Origin: Schistosoma mansoni
Lineage: Eukaryota > Platyhelminthes > Trematoda > Strigeidida > Schistosomatidae
Direction of reading: 5' to 3'
Length of the DNA stretch: 64,000 nucleotides
NCBI RefSeq assembly: GCF_000237925.1
Contig: NC_031497.1
Coordinates: 5,449,295-5,513,294, forward strand
Shown here: positions 37,801 through 43,894 of the stretch, piece after piece
Numbering within the stretch: the stretch's first letter is position 1
Layout: every line of letters starts with the position of its first letter
Translations under genes and position numbers: made by a program
Notes under the pieces: generated by a model
The model's database searches: none
What the model was told of the DNA's origin: nothing
What the model saw: only the letters and a program-made list of their open reading frames with translations

Positions 37801-38444
37801 GAATACTGGAGCCCATGTGCACCATTGGTTTGGAAACAGGGTTTCCCAACTCGATGAGATGGATCCTCTGTGTCCACCAACCTGGTTAAGGCCTCAGACA
37901 CGAGCTTTTTGTCATCCCAATAACGTAAACACCACCCTTACTGTAAGAAGGCAGTGAGTAGGATACTGTGTCTAAGTAAGTGATCATTAGTTCTAGAATC
38001 TCGGTTGATAATTATCCAATCCCTTGTAAAAAGTGAAGAACAATTGTACTTTTTTAAAACCTAGATAAGTTGCTTAAACAAAATTGTTCATCTAAATCTT
38101 AAATCTGTTTTCACTCAAAACTCGCTTATAACTTCCAGACAACTAACTCTTAGATATTTTCCTTATGTTATTCAATCCAGTCATAGTTTCATCACTTATT
38201 CAAATAACCTCATTTTTTTGAAGTCGTAAAAATCGTTATTTTTTCTAAACTCATTTCATTATTTATCATCTATATTGTAGACCGAGAGATGGGTAAATTG
38301 GTACGTATCGATTCAGATCATTTATATATAAGTAAACCAATGAATCCTTCTGATCTGTCGTATACTAGTATTGTTAATTTTATTGAAAATTTATCATTAT
38401 GTAAACAGTTACCTGTGAATACCAATATAAAAAAGCCTTTCTAA
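4395..38444 (+). CDS. SERAC1: SERAC1-like serine hydrolase, 14-exon gene model
   Basis: Exons: 4395-4413, 5843-5879, 6350-6505, 7450-7561, 8745-8972, 9769-9891, 11818-12169, 14448-14697, 19449-19581, 21957-22057, 30005-30102, 33517-34086, 36847-36990, 38281-38444. All introns are GT-AG and every junction keeps frame: 2,487 bases, 828 residues. Human SERAC1 has about 654. SERAC1 acts at mitochondria/ER contacts in phosphatidylglycerol and cholesterol handling. Exons 1-3 give a hydrophobic anchor; exons 5-8 match the helical middle. The hydrolase domain reads DFDIIFVNGMLGSVFYTWR (oxyanion region), CWPR/DWL, ARIIGVDTS, RPIIWITHSAGG (nucleophile Ser), VVFMSTPHRG, VLIVPEDVKD (probable acid) and DSDHLYISKP (catalytic His). 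The extra length is mostly a Ser/Asn-rich insert of about 135 residues in exon 12. Exons 9-14 are firm; 1-3 and the 14448 acceptor are tentative. Confidence 0.88.
5843..5879 (+). CDS. SERAC1: SERAC1 exon 2 (tentative)
   Basis: Encodes VKATSTLCIIW between a strong acceptor (tttgtgttgacag) and donor gtaaga. Starts completing phase 1, ends phase 2. A tandem CAG at the acceptor allows one residue more or less. It is the start of the hydrophobic N-terminal anchor. Confidence 0.5.
6350..6505 (+). CDS. SERAC1: SERAC1 exon 3 (membrane anchor, tentative 5' end)
   Basis: Encodes MGFFIVFLTLFYLTKIVKDW and then a polar stretch. The hydrophobic run suits the N-terminal membrane anchor seen in SERAC1. Donor is gtaata after GGA AA. 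An acceptor at 6306-6307 gives the same frame with 14 more residues; neither acceptor has a strong pyrimidine tract. Confidence 0.5.
7450..7561 (+). CDS. SERAC1: SERAC1 exon 4
   Basis: Acceptor gattgttttccag and donor gtaaga bound a 112-base open frame beginning RDSDIHNTIDNKKRKYEHCDE. It completes the exon 3 codon (AA+A, Lys) and ends in phase 0. Hydrophilic; no motif. Confidence 0.6.
8745..8972 (+). CDS. SERAC1: SERAC1 exon 5
   Basis: 76 whole codons, phase 0 at both ends, donor gtaatt. SILKGGVIIRNGMNALYNLI resembles the repeat-like helical segment of SERAC1 around IEANGGLQLLQRLYRL. The remainder is acidic and polar. Confidence 0.65.
8991..9043 (+). repeat. TTA/CTA microsatellite in SERAC1 intron 5
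   Basis: Imperfect trinucleotide run (attattattactattactatt type) just after exon 5. Confidence 0.7.
9769..9891 (+). CDS. SERAC1: SERAC1 exon 6
   Basis: 41 whole codons between ataattttag and gtaagc, phase 0 at both ends. Encodes a basic stretch (YRTSRKRSRLLSFSKDPK), then DYILHLLISYSK. Confidence 0.65.
9892..10408 (+). other. Intron 6, left part
   Basis: AT-rich intronic sequence with no repeat or exon recognised before the repeat A copy. Confidence 0.5.
10409..10933 (-). mobile_element. Repeat A, full copy in SERAC1 intron 6
   Basis: Reverse copy of the element at 1264-1786, with its AT tail at the left (tatttattttatttatttat) and the 5' end near 10933. A 114-codon minus-strand ORF (10427-10771) keeps the same reading frame as the ORF in the first copy, with shared blocks such as RLPWDCISLRCSTVLWIRPL. 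Confidence 0.8.
11205..11385 (+). mobile_element. Sm-alpha-type SINE fragment with hammerhead core
   Basis: Contains ccagctgacgagtctcagac followed by aggacgaaacgtgcgtc and the Sm-alpha body start gattccactgctagcca. Core elements CTGACGA (11315-11321) and CGAAAC (11335-11340) are intact and helix II (GTCT/GGAC) pairs, but helix I is weakened. The tRNA-like head is not evident. Confidence 0.7.
11315..11348 (+). ncRNA. Hammerhead ribozyme core (Sm-alpha type)
   Basis: CUGACGA, a short helix II hairpin, CGAAAC and the cleavage triplet GUC at the end of GTGCGTC. Helix I partners (CCAG and TTAG) pair poorly, so activity is doubtful. Confidence 0.55.
11818..12169 (+). CDS. SERAC1: SERAC1 exon 7
   Basis: A 352-base open exon from acceptor atcatctcag to donor gtaaat. 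DPRYLDHLFLCENFERLINW begins a helical part; YPIHLLVANFLANISQH matches the SERAC1 segment around VIGNMALNEH. A Ser/Asn-rich linker lies between them. Confidence 0.75.
12170..12890 (+). other. Intron 7, left part
   Basis: No exon or repeat recognised between the exon 7 donor and the RTE fragment. The stretch 13301-14447 on the other side is similarly featureless. Confidence 0.45.
12895..13300 (-). mobile_element. RTE-type LINE 3' fragment (intron 7)
   Basis: Read on the minus strand it encodes the C-terminal RTE block WLETLNDMAQNRLQW, matching the same block of the LINE ORF at 23442-26492. A 3'UTR follows, ending in a (TGAC)n tail (plus-strand cagtcagtcagtcac, about 12905-12919). It is a 5'-truncated insertion. 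A close sister copy is at 22297-22680. Confidence 0.75.
14448..14697 (+). CDS. SERAC1: SERAC1 exon 8
   Basis: The open frame ends DVYNLNDS before donor gtgagt and continues in phase into exon 9, like the linker ahead of the hydrolase domain in SERAC1. The only acceptor matching the phase-1 end of exon 7 is at 14446-14447 (atagaacag), which lacks a long pyrimidine tract. The exon body is convincing; its 5' edge is not. Confidence 0.65.
14925..15265 (+). repeat. Repeat C copy 1 (intron 8)
   Basis: About 310 bases shared with 34255-34560 and 38945-39260, and in reverse with 27895-28150 and 58405-58660. Markers are aacaccagtggagataatca, a pyrimidine-rich block with ttcttaaccttctgcc, and an acttatat motif near the right end. 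No coding capacity seen; class unknown. Confidence 0.65.
16230..16400 (+). repeat. Repeat C partial copy (intron 8)
   Basis: Matches only the right part of repeat C: the pyrimidine-rich block, then tactacttatatctgtc and a terminal ccacactacc. Confidence 0.5.
16869..17411 (+). mobile_element. Repeat A copy in SERAC1 intron 8
   Basis: Forward copy beginning ccccaaatgccctggtacgg and ending in aaataaataaataaaat. More diverged than the first copy; its ORF is interrupted. Confidence 0.8.
17412..19448 (+). other. Intron 8, right part
   Basis: About 2 kb without recognised exons or dispersed repeats, apart from a short ATT-rich run near 18836-18862. Confidence 0.45.
19449..19581 (+). CDS. SERAC1: SERAC1 exon 9 (start of hydrolase domain)
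   Basis: Encodes DFDIIFVNGMLGSVFYTWRQ and YTKCWPR, aligning with the family's VLFIHGLMGAAFKTWRQ and TTCWPK. This is the first strand and oxyanion loop of the alpha/beta hydrolase. Here the usual HG is NG. Donor gtaagt, phase 0. Confidence 0.92.
19763..19814 (+). repeat. (TA)n microsatellite, intron 9
   Basis: About 25 uninterrupted TA units. Likely length-polymorphic. Confidence 0.9.
20300..20808 (+). mobile_element. Probable solo LTR, family E, 509 bases (intron 9)
   Basis: Starts TGTTGAG and ends ATAACA. It is homologous along its length to the 519-base unit at 55059-55577, whose ends are fixed by a target duplication. No internal retroelement sequence is adjacent. The flanking five bases do not match here. 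Treated as a fossil. Confidence 0.65.
20810..21956 (+). other. Intron 9, right part
   Basis: No exon or repeat family recognised. Confidence 0.45.
21957..22057 (+). CDS. SERAC1: SERAC1 exon 10
   Basis: Encodes DWLSHRFPQARIIGVDTSL followed by WHSICPLQKL, aligning with the family's RIISVEYDTSLSDW and CPMERK. Two residues appear to be missing from the EYDTS motif. Acceptor tttttatag, donor gtaaat, phase 2. Confidence 0.92.
22297..22680 (-). mobile_element. RTE-type LINE 3' fragment (intron 10)
   Basis: Close sister of 12895-13300, with the same truncated C-terminal RTE block and 3'UTR and a shorter tail (plus-strand caatcagtcac). The two copies share most bases, so they come from one source family. 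Confidence 0.75.
23279..23347 (-). mobile_element. Repeat A, 3' part split by a LINE
   Basis: Carries the AT tail and the first 55 bases of reverse repeat A (ttggtacaaaagggcaccag), then stops at gccacacaaa. The missing remainder resumes at about 26750 beyond the LINE. Confidence 0.8.
23442..26492 (-). pseudogene. RTE-type LINE ORF: endonuclease plus reverse transcriptase
   Basis: From the N-terminus: APE endonuclease with FKLASFNVRTLMQIGQQ (Asn), CLSETRI (Glu), ISAYAPT, VVLAGDLNAQVG (Asp/Asn) and, past the first stop, SDHALV (Asp/His). A linker follows, then RT with YKSPGPDDLP, PIFKKGSRCSCNNYRGISL, QAGFRSGRGCIDHIFTLRQ, VFLDIRAAFDSLDR, SSGVRQGCPISPFLFNFAI and the catalytic GLEYADDIVLL. The RTE-clade tail is LGHVLRM...RALFADSGTGWKKRRGGQ...PGWGPRD. 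Stops are at 25752-25754 (TGA), 25116-25118 (TAG) and 23721-23723 (TGA). Each falls where tryptophan is expected (for example RLR-W-LGHVLRM). No frameshift was found, so the copy is recent but not coding for a whole protein. RTE assignment is firm; SR2 identity is likely. Confidence 0.85.
26626..26690 (+). repeat. AAT-type microsatellite at the LINE 5' end
   Basis: Runs of taataataataat with interruptions, just upstream of the LINE's first Met on the minus strand. Confidence 0.8.
26750..27199 (-). mobile_element. Repeat A, 5' part split by the LINE
   Basis: Continues reverse repeat A from gtgtgggctgtgatactgcc to gggcatttgggggc. Together with 23279-23347 it makes one copy. The repeat ORF stays open over 77 codons (26751-26984). 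Confidence 0.8.
27200..27734 (+). other. Intron 10, unassigned stretch
   Basis: AT-rich, with a short (AAT)n run near 27647-27680. Nothing coding recognised. Confidence 0.45.
27735..27870 (+). repeat. Possible degenerate SINE B copy
   Basis: A tRNA-like B-box remnant (gattcgaac, near 27801) is followed by ttgaggagttcatactaagt and cgaaatgcttttccag, which resemble SINE B's hammerhead and body. Strongly diverged. Confidence 0.4.
27895..28150 (-). repeat. Repeat C copy, reverse (intron 10)
   Basis: Contains the self-complementary acttatatccatataagt motif, then gtatatggtgttggtcagac. Close to the copy at 58405-58660. Confidence 0.65.
28415..28750. repeat. Inverted repeat flanking an assembly gap
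   Basis: About 60 bases left of the gap (ending 28483) recur in reverse right of it (from 28684) with only one or two differences. Both arms read VIRRRRLS-LCDKLAQYI in one frame. The 200 N between them (28484-28683) is a scaffold gap. The minus-strand arm extends as open reading through RRDNVHNARLYKCLLHSLMI. Not identified as a gene. Confidence 0.75.
28484..28683. other. Assembly gap (200 N)
   Basis: A run of 200 N inside SERAC1 intron 10, between two inverted arms. Confidence 0.95.
28875..30004 (+). other. Intron 10, right part
   Basis: Contains a possible tRNA-derived remnant near 29093-29125 (gcagtggctcagtgcgtaag resembles an A box) but no matching B box. Otherwise nothing recognised. 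Confidence 0.4.
30005..30102 (+). CDS. SERAC1: SERAC1 exon 11 (nucleophile)
   Basis: RPIIWITHSAGG aligns with RPVVWISHSMGG and places the catalytic serine. The preceding helix (DIMKQLKKAEVG) matches ELLRKLRAAGVG. It follows a 7.9-kb intron containing the nested LINE and an assembly gap. Confidence 0.92.
30103..31689 (+). other. Intron 11, left part
   Basis: No exon seen. An isolated B-box-like ggattcgaattc near 31213 may mark an old SINE, but nothing else supports it. Confidence 0.4.
31690..32230 (-). mobile_element. Decayed RTE-type LINE fragment (intron 11)
   Basis: The minus strand reads VKHDILRWLRPMLHMPSHRI, aligning with the LKHRLR-WLGHVLRMPSQRL tail of the LINE at 23442-26492. Flanking sequence follows the same region of the reverse transcriptase C-terminus. 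It is old, with many stops. Confidence 0.65.
32231..33516 (+). other. Intron 11, right part
   Basis: No repeat family firmly recognised. The segment 32790-32860 in reverse has a gatgaaacgcgaatcctgg string resembling the 3' half of an Sm-alpha hammerhead, but the 5' half is unconvincing. Confidence 0.35.
33517..34086 (+). CDS. SERAC1: SERAC1 exon 12 (with Ser/Asn-rich insert)
   Basis: Begins ILVKEMLRLA (family LLVKKMLLEA), then about 135 residues of Ser/Asn/Asp-rich sequence, then VVFMSTPHRGNQS (family IIFYSVPHHGS) and RWALTPEAIQLEKG. The insert is in frame and flanked by conserved blocks, so it is part of the protein. Confidence 0.92.
34255..34560 (+). repeat. Repeat C copy (intron 12)
   Basis: Aligns over about 300 bases with 14925-15265: gaacacttgtatggacaacc, then ctcaaccttctgcc and gtaatacttatatctg near the right end. 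Confidence 0.65.
34671..35190 (+). mobile_element. Diverged solo LTR of family E (intron 12)
   Basis: Starts TGTTATAT and ends ATATAACA. Over 520 bases it follows the order of family E (ccataaaatagaaaata, then a right end like cattcatagatc...taaca). Old and broken relative to the copy at 20300-20808; no internal region next to it. Fossil. Confidence 0.55.
35940..36640 (-). mobile_element. Decayed RTE-type LINE fragment (intron 12)
   Basis: The left part matches the 3' fragments at 12895-13300 and 22297-22680 (cgattttaagcacaatcact, acaacacggctcacttcaac). The right part extends into the worn reverse-transcriptase C-terminus. Many substitutions. Confidence 0.55.
36847..36990 (+). CDS. SERAC1: SERAC1 exon 13
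   Basis: Encodes SNYLLDLHVWFNLWAYNHKV, then ILSMAESRVTPINRFWSVLI and VPEDVK. It aligns with the FVETLPTY...LHVVPVESADL segment and carries the probable catalytic acid. Acceptor tttatag, phase-1 donor. Confidence 0.9.
37546..37967 (-). mobile_element. Repeat A copy, 5'-truncated (intron 13)
   Basis: Reverse copy with its AT tail at the left (ttatttatttaaacacataa), running to the gaaggcagtgagtagga block and then ending, so the first 100 or so bases are missing. Confidence 0.75.
38281..38444 (+). CDS. SERAC1: SERAC1 exon 14 and stop
   Basis: Encodes REMGKLVRIDSDHLYISKP, aligning with the family's DVNHLNICKP and its catalytic His. A C-terminal helix (YTSIVNFIENLSL) follows, ending at TAA 38442-38444. 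No canonical AATAAA was seen within the next few hundred bases. Confidence 0.92.
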
Positions 38445-38944
38445 CTTTCCATATTTCTAGAGTACATTTAAAGTTTCTTATTATTATAACCTCATTATTA
38501 TCTCATTGACTTTTCTCAGTTCATCAGTGAACAAAAATGGTCTAATATATATTATGTACGTTTTCAAGTCGTGGAATTCTTTCTGTTTGTTCGTTTTACT
38601 ATTTCATTATTTGTACAGACTACTTATATTAGTTATTTTTTACTCTTTCTTTCATGAAGATTAGTTTAATATAATTTTTTAAAATTATTTTTAGAAGTGA
38701 TATTTTGATTTTTTTTTATTCGAAGGTGACTCTGTACAGTGCAGTATGTGTGTATGTGCGTGTTCACCTTTGATTCCTCTCCACAATGTGTCTTTTCTAG
38801 ATTAATTTATTTCTTTTTAAGTGGAATTCAAACTGTTACCTGCATTATTTTGTAATTTCTGATATATATAAAGTGATGATTAATGAATTATTCCATCAGT
38901 AATTGTGTTATTCAAAAATTAGGCGAATATGTGTATATAACGCC
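38445..38944. other. 3' flank of SERAC1
   Basis: AT-rich probable 3'UTR and intergenic sequence. No canonical AATAAA was spotted close to the stop. Confidence 0.4.
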
Positions 38945-39260
38945 AATGTAGTGTTTAAGAACACGGGTGGGGACAATCAAATGTATTTAAGCACAAATTA
39001 CAGACTGTCTCACTAAAATCTAATAACCATACAGTAAACAGTTAATTTGCAAAATAACAATCAGTTGTCTCAATCTTAACTGTTCCTTCTGCAAATATCA
39101 ATCCATATTCTCTGAATTCATTGTTTATGCATTTTCATACCGATTACGCTTCCTTTCGATTCCTTCCTTATCGATCTTCCGCCAAAGTACATTCTATGCT
39201 TGACCATCACCATATAATACTTATATGGATATAAGTAACCCATACCACACCAGATGTATC
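38945..39260 (+). repeat. Repeat C copy downstream of SERAC1
   Basis: Aligns with the other copies and ends with atacttatatggatataagt and cataccacacc. It lies 95 bases before the Gypsy element. Confidence 0.65.
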
Positions 39261-39354
39261 ATGAAGAAATCTGTTAAATTGTATGATTTAAGTACTGCCG
39301 ATTTAGTGTGCACCTACAGCTAAATATAATGCATTATCGGAGACAGTTTGTAAG

Positions 39355-39709
39355 TGTGAGGATGGTCCACAGGTGAAGTCGAGGAGGCTCTAGGAAGCCC
39401 AGGAAGAGCCGCAGACATTCCATCCAATCAGGGCTGGGGGAATGTTCTAGAAATGCCAACGTGGAGCTTCCCCATTGGATGGATTAGTTTGATACCTATG
39501 TGCTTATTGGTTGACCTAAATGATAATTTACTTTCAGCCAAAAACTATAAATACACGAGATTTCTGTACTATATTTTGACACTGTTCGGGGCAATAAACT
39601 TCCTGCTTACCAGTCTTTGTCTTCTCTCTTTTGCGACGTTTGCGGGTTCTATCGTTCAAGTAGTCAAGTAGTTCGCGGCATATTAAGAATCAAGGCTCTA
39701 GATATAACA
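39355..39709 (+). repeat. Left LTR of the Gypsy element
   Basis: 355 bases, TGTGAGG to ATAACA. It contains CCAAT/ATTGG-type boxes and a TATA-like ctataaatacac, then an aataaa-like gcaataaact, arranged as a promoter and poly(A) region. Confidence 0.92.
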
Positions 39710-39725
39710 ACTGGCGACGGGTTAA
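39710..39725 (+). other. Primer-binding site
   Basis: TGGCGACG starts two bases after the left LTR. Its first eight bases would pair with the 3' end of a serine tRNA ending CGTCGCCA. The tRNA identity is from memory. Confidence 0.6.
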
Positions 39726-39734
39726 TTTATCAAG

Positions 39735-40712
39735 ATGTCTATTACCTTTGACCAATTTGAAGCTTTTCTAGAGCGCCATGAAAAACGGCTTGAACAATTC
39801 CAGATGCGCATACTCGAAAAACTAACCCAGCAGATGAACCTCAATAAGAATGGACTTACAGATGTTTCTGCCAAATCGCATGCTGATTGTATCATTGATT
39901 CCATTCACGAATTTCATTTTGATGGTGTTGCTGGTGTAACATTCGAATCTTGGTACAAGAAATATGAAGATGTATTTAATGTCGACCTAGAAACTTTTGA
40001 TGATGCCGCCAAGGTCAGGGTGCTACTACGAAAGCTGGGTACCATTGAACATGAACGATATACTAATTACATTCTGCCCAAGAACCCAAGAGACATTTCA
40101 TTCGAAGAAACAGTTAAAATTTTGTCGCAAATTTTTGGTGAACAGTCTTCCTTGTTCAATATTCGATATCAGTGCTTGAAAATAGTAAAAGCCGGCAATG
40201 ATGACTGGGTGCAACATGCTAGCATAATAAATCGTGAATGTGAGCGCTTTAAACTATCAGCAATGACAGAAGACCAATTCAAATGTCTTGTTTTCGTATG
40301 CAGCTTACAGTCTTCAGAAGACGCCGACATTAGAACCAGAATTCTAAGCAAAATTGAACAGTGTCCAAATATCACCCTTCAAGAGGTGACTACTGAATGT
40401 CAGCATCTGGTGAACTTGAAGCATGACACTTCAATGGTAGAAAATAATGGTCGACTACCTTATGTACAGGCAGTAAGTGGGAAGAAAGATTCCTATATGC
40501 AAAAGCAGAACACAACCATTAAGAAGCCTCCATCCGCATGTTGGTTTTGCGGAGAGCTGCATTACAAAAGGTTCTGCCCATACAAAAACTACCGGTGCAC
40601 TAGATGTCAGCTCAAAGACATAAAGAAACATGTTGTAAAAAGAAGATGCACCGTCGATCATCAAGTGTTCATTTCCGAAGACGTAAAAATTGTTCATCAA
40701 TCAATAGAATAA
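39735..40712 (+). CDS. Gypsy gag polyprotein
   Basis: A 325-residue capsid/nucleocapsid ORF of the element at 39355-44210. The central region has a retrotransposon capsid look, and the C-terminus carries a Cys/His knuckle (CWFCGELHYKRFC). It overlaps the pol frame by about 109 bases in the -1 register, the arrangement Gypsy elements commonly express by ribosomal frameshifting. Confidence 0.88.
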   Translation: MSITFDQFEAFLERHEKRLEQFQMRILEKLTQQMNLNKNGLTDVSAKSHADCIIDSIHEFHFDGVAGVTFESWYKKYEDVFNVDLETFDDAAKVRVLLRKLGTIEHERYTNYILPKNPRDISFEETVKILSQIFGEQSSLFNIRYQCLKIVKAGNDDWVQHASIINRECERFKLSAMTEDQFKCLVFVCSLQSSEDADIRTRILSKIEQCPNITLQEVTTECQHLVNLKHDTSMVENNGRLPYVQAVSGKKDSYMQKQNTTIKKPPSACWFCGELHYKRFCPYKNYRCTRCQLKDIKKHVVKRRCTVDHQVFISEDVKIVHQSIE

Positions 40713-43700
40713 TGGTAGCACATACTAGAACAGAACATAATCAAAGAAAATATGTGACCTTAGAGATAAATGGGCGCCGTGCTCGTCTACAGCTTGACAC
40801 TGCTTCAGATATTTCACTTATCAGCCGCAAAACATGGAGTCATATTGGCAAACCCTTGGTGCTCCCTACAACCCAGTTAGCACACAGTGCATCTGGAGGA
40901 AAGTTAAATATTGTTGGAGAGATATACTGTCCAGTTAAAAAAGGGAATGTACAGAAGAATGTGAAAGTATATCTCACGGAAAGCCCAGGACTAGACTTAT
41001 TGGGACTTGATCTAATAGAAACTCTTAAGCTAGCAGATCATTCTATTAATAGCATCTGCAGACGAGTGACTATTGACAACTCCTCAAGGTGTAACCAGAA
41101 AAGTACCGTGCCGCAAAGACATCACAACGTTTTTAAAGAAGAATTGGGAGAATGTACGAAGGCCAAAGCCTTGTTAATCCTCAAACCTGGTGCTACTCCC
41201 GTTTTTCGACCCAAAAGACCTGTGCCCTACGCAGCTCTACCGATGGTTGAACAAGAGATAGAACGACTTCAAAAATTGGGTGTCATTGAGCCAGTGAATT
41301 TCTCGGAATGGGCTGCACCTATAGTGGTAGTAAAGAAGACTAATGGTAGCATCCGTTTATGTGCCGATTACTCAACCGGGCTAAACGAAGCCCTAGAAAC
41401 TCATCAGTATCCACTACCCCTACCTGAAGATCTTTTTGCTAAGCTGAATGGTGGTAAGCTCTTTGCAAAGTTAGATTTATCGGAAGCTTATTTACAAATT
41501 CCGGTTGCTGATGAATGTAAAAATCTGCTCACCATAAACACACACAAGGGCCTATTCAGGTATAATCGACTACCTTTTGGAGTCAAGACGGCCCCATCTA
41601 TATTTCAGCAAGTGATGGATACTATGCTACAGGATGTTCCAGGTGCTGCAGCCTATCTGGATGATATAATAATTATGGGAGTAGATAAAATAGACTTAGA
41701 AAAGAAGCTCGACCAGGTGCTGTCGCGAATAGCCGAATATGGATTTCGACTGCGTGCAGAGAAATGTAATTTTTGTATGAAAAAGGTAAGCTACCTCGGA
41801 TTTATAATCGACAAAGATGGCAGAAGACCAGACCCAGAGAATACTCAGGCAGTGAAAACTATGCCTAGACCAACGGACGTCCCTACACTACGATCCTTTC
41901 TGGGACTAGTTAGTCATTATGGAGCTTTTATTCCTAACCTTCATCACCTGCGTGCCCCCTTAAATAACCTTCTGGCGAAGAATGTGAAGTGGGATTGGTC
42001 TGCGGATTGTCAAGTCGCTTTCGAGGAAATCAAGAAAATACTAGTCTCGGATCTGCTGCTCACCCATTATGACCCATCCTTACCCATTGTAGTAGCATCA
42101 GATGCTTCAAACCATGGCATTGGAGCAGTTATTTCTCATATCATGCCAGACGGATCTGAAAAAGCCATATCGCATGCAGCTAGATCATTAACTACAGCAG
42201 AACGTAGCTACAGTCAGATCGAAAAGGAAGCATTGTCGATTATCTTTGCCATAAAAAGGTTCCACAAGATGATATTTGGACGCCAGTTCACCCTACTAAC
42301 TGACCATAAACCATTGTTAGCCATTTTTGGGTCGAAGAAAGGTATCCCGGTATACACAGCAAACAGACTGCAACGGTGGGGAACTACACTCTTAGGTTAT
42401 GACTTTAAGATCAAGTACCAGCCCACTACTGATTTCGGACAAGCAGACGCTTTGTCTAGACTGATTGGTTCGCGAGTAAAACATGAAGAAGATACATTGG
42501 TAGCAGCAATTGAGACGGAAGCAGAAGTACATCGAGTATTGGAAGACGCAGTCGATGGCTTACCAGTCACTTTCAAAGCTATCAAAGAAGCTACGATAAA
42601 CGACAAGACATTAAGAGAAGTTAGTGGTTATCTCCTAACCAGGTGGCCGAACCGTCGTTTCCAAAGTGAGATGCTACAATATTTCCGCCGGCGAGACTCA
42701 CTCATGATGGTCGACTCATGTATTATGTTTGGTGACAGAATTGTTGTTCCAAAAACATTACGCCACAGGGTTCTGAAACAATTCCACAGCGGCCATCCCG
42801 GGATCAATAAGATGAAAGCGTTAGCTCGAAGCTACGCATACTGGCCATCAATGGACCATGATATAGAGCAAAAATGTCGCAGTTGTTCGTCCTGTTTAGA
42901 GGCCGCAAAGAACCCAAATAAAGCTGAACCGCAACCATGGCCAAAACCAGACGGTCCCTGGCAAAGAATACATGCTGATTTTGCCGGCCCAATACAAGGC
43001 AGAAATTACTTGGTTGTTGTCGACGCCTTCACGAAATGGCCAGAAGTATACGACATGCCGAAAATGACGTCAGAGAGTACTATAAGAAAATTGACAGGTT
43101 TGTTCGCTTGTTTTGGGGTTCCTGAGATCTTAGTGACTGACAACGGCACCCAGTTCATGTCATCTGTCTTTAAACGGTTTTGCACTGAAAATGGCATATC
43201 ACATCTACAGTCTCCCCCGTACCATCCTCAGTCGAATGGCCAAGCAGAAAGATTCGTGGATACTATAAAACGAGCTCTAGTTAAAGGGGGAGGAGAGGCC
43301 ATCCCAGAACAAGTAATCAGCAAGTTCCTTTTGTCTTACAGAGTTACCCCCAATCCGGCAGTACCCGAAGGTAAGTCACCAGCCGAGTGTATGTTCGGAA
43401 GGAAAATTCGAACAATCTTTAGCAGTATGTTGCCACCTAGAAAGACAAGAAAACCCACGAATGGAAACCATATGGTCACTCGTAGCTTCAAGGTGGGTGA
43501 AAGGGTACTCGTTAAATCGTATCAAGGTGGAAAAAGGTGGGAACCAGGTATTATAGAACGTCGAATTGGAAGTGTATTGTATTTAATCCGAAGAAATGTC
43601 GGTACTTGTATAAGACACATCAATCAAATTCGAAGGGATGGCAGAACATGGATGCCACAAAGCCGGCTTCCATTTCATTTGCTCATGGATTCGTCTCCAA

Positions 43701-43894
43701 AATGCACTCAGGCGCACGAAGGTAGAAAAGATAAAAGACGCAAGAGCAAGGCAACACAACCTTCGAGAGTAATGAGCCGCAAGAGAATCGCGGTAACTCA
43801 ATTCCAGGTGGATCCGAGAAAAAGGACTTATACAACAGACTTTAAAGGGGGGAGGTGTGAGGATGGTCCACAGGTGAAGTCGAGGAGGCTCTAG
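40604..43894 (+). CDS. Gypsy pol polyprotein: protease, RT, RNase H, integrase
   Basis: Open over 1,096 codons. In order: aspartic protease (near 40790), reverse transcriptase with the YLDDII box (41652-41669), RNase H (about 42080-42460), integrase with an HHCC-type zinc module (about 42785-42900) and a catalytic core (DFAGP, TDNGTQF, HPQSNGQAERF; about 42970-43390), then a basic C-terminal module. Family resemblance is to Mag/K02A2.6-like Gypsy polyproteins. The ORF ends inside the right LTR. Confidence 0.92.
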   Translation: MSAQRHKETCCKKKMHRRSSSVHFRRRKNCSSINRIMVAHTRTEHNQRKYVTLEINGRRARLQLDTASDISLISRKTWSHIGKPLVLPTTQLAHSASGGKLNIVGEIYCPVKKGNVQKNVKVYLTESPGLDLLGLDLIETLKLADHSINSICRRVTIDNSSRCNQKSTVPQRHHNVFKEELGECTKAKALLILKPGATPVFRPKRPVPYAALPMVEQEIERLQKLGVIEPVNFSEWAAPIVVVKKTNGSIRLCADYSTGLNEALETHQYPLPLPEDLFAKLNGGKLFAKLDLSEAYLQIPVADECKNLLTINTHKGLFRYNRLPFGVKTAPSIFQQVMDTMLQDVPGAAAYLDDIIIMGVDKIDLEKKLDQVLSRIAEYGFRLRAEKCNFCMKKVSYLGFIIDKDGRRPDPENTQAVKTMPRPTDVPTLRSFLGLVSHYGAFIPNLHHLRAPLNNLLAKNVKWDWSADCQVAFEEIKKILVSDLLLTHYDPSLPIVVASDASNHGIGAVISHIMPDGSEKAISHAARSLTTAERSYSQIEKEALSIIFAIKRFHKMIFGRQFTLLTDHKPLLAIFGSKKGIPVYTANRLQRWGTTLLGYDFKIKYQPTTDFGQADALSRLIGSRVKHEEDTLVAAIETEAEVHRVLEDAVDGLPVTFKAIKEATINDKTLREVSGYLLTRWPNRRFQSEMLQYFRRRDSLMMVDSCIMFGDRIVVPKTLRHRVLKQFHSGHPGINKMKALARSYAYWPSMDHDIEQKCRSCSSCLEAAKNPNKAEPQPWPKPDGPWQRIHADFAGPIQGRNYLVVVDAFTKWPEVYDMPKMTSESTIRKLTGLFACFGVPEILVTDNGTQFMSSVFKRFCTENGISHLQSPPYHPQSNGQAERFVDTIKRALVKGGGEAIPEQVISKFLLSYRVTPNPAVPEGKSPAECMFGRKIRTIFSSMLPPRKTRKPTNGNHMVTRSFKVGERVLVKSYQGGKRWEPGIIERRIGSVLYLIRRNVGTCIRHINQIRRDGRTWMPQSRLPFHLLMDSSPKCTQAHEGRKDKRRKSKATQPSRVMSRKRIAVTQFQVDPRKRTYTTDFKGGRCEDGPQVKSRRL
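43844..43855 (+). other. Polypurine tract
   Basis: aaaggggggagg directly before the right LTR, the plus-strand primer of the element. Confidence 0.8.
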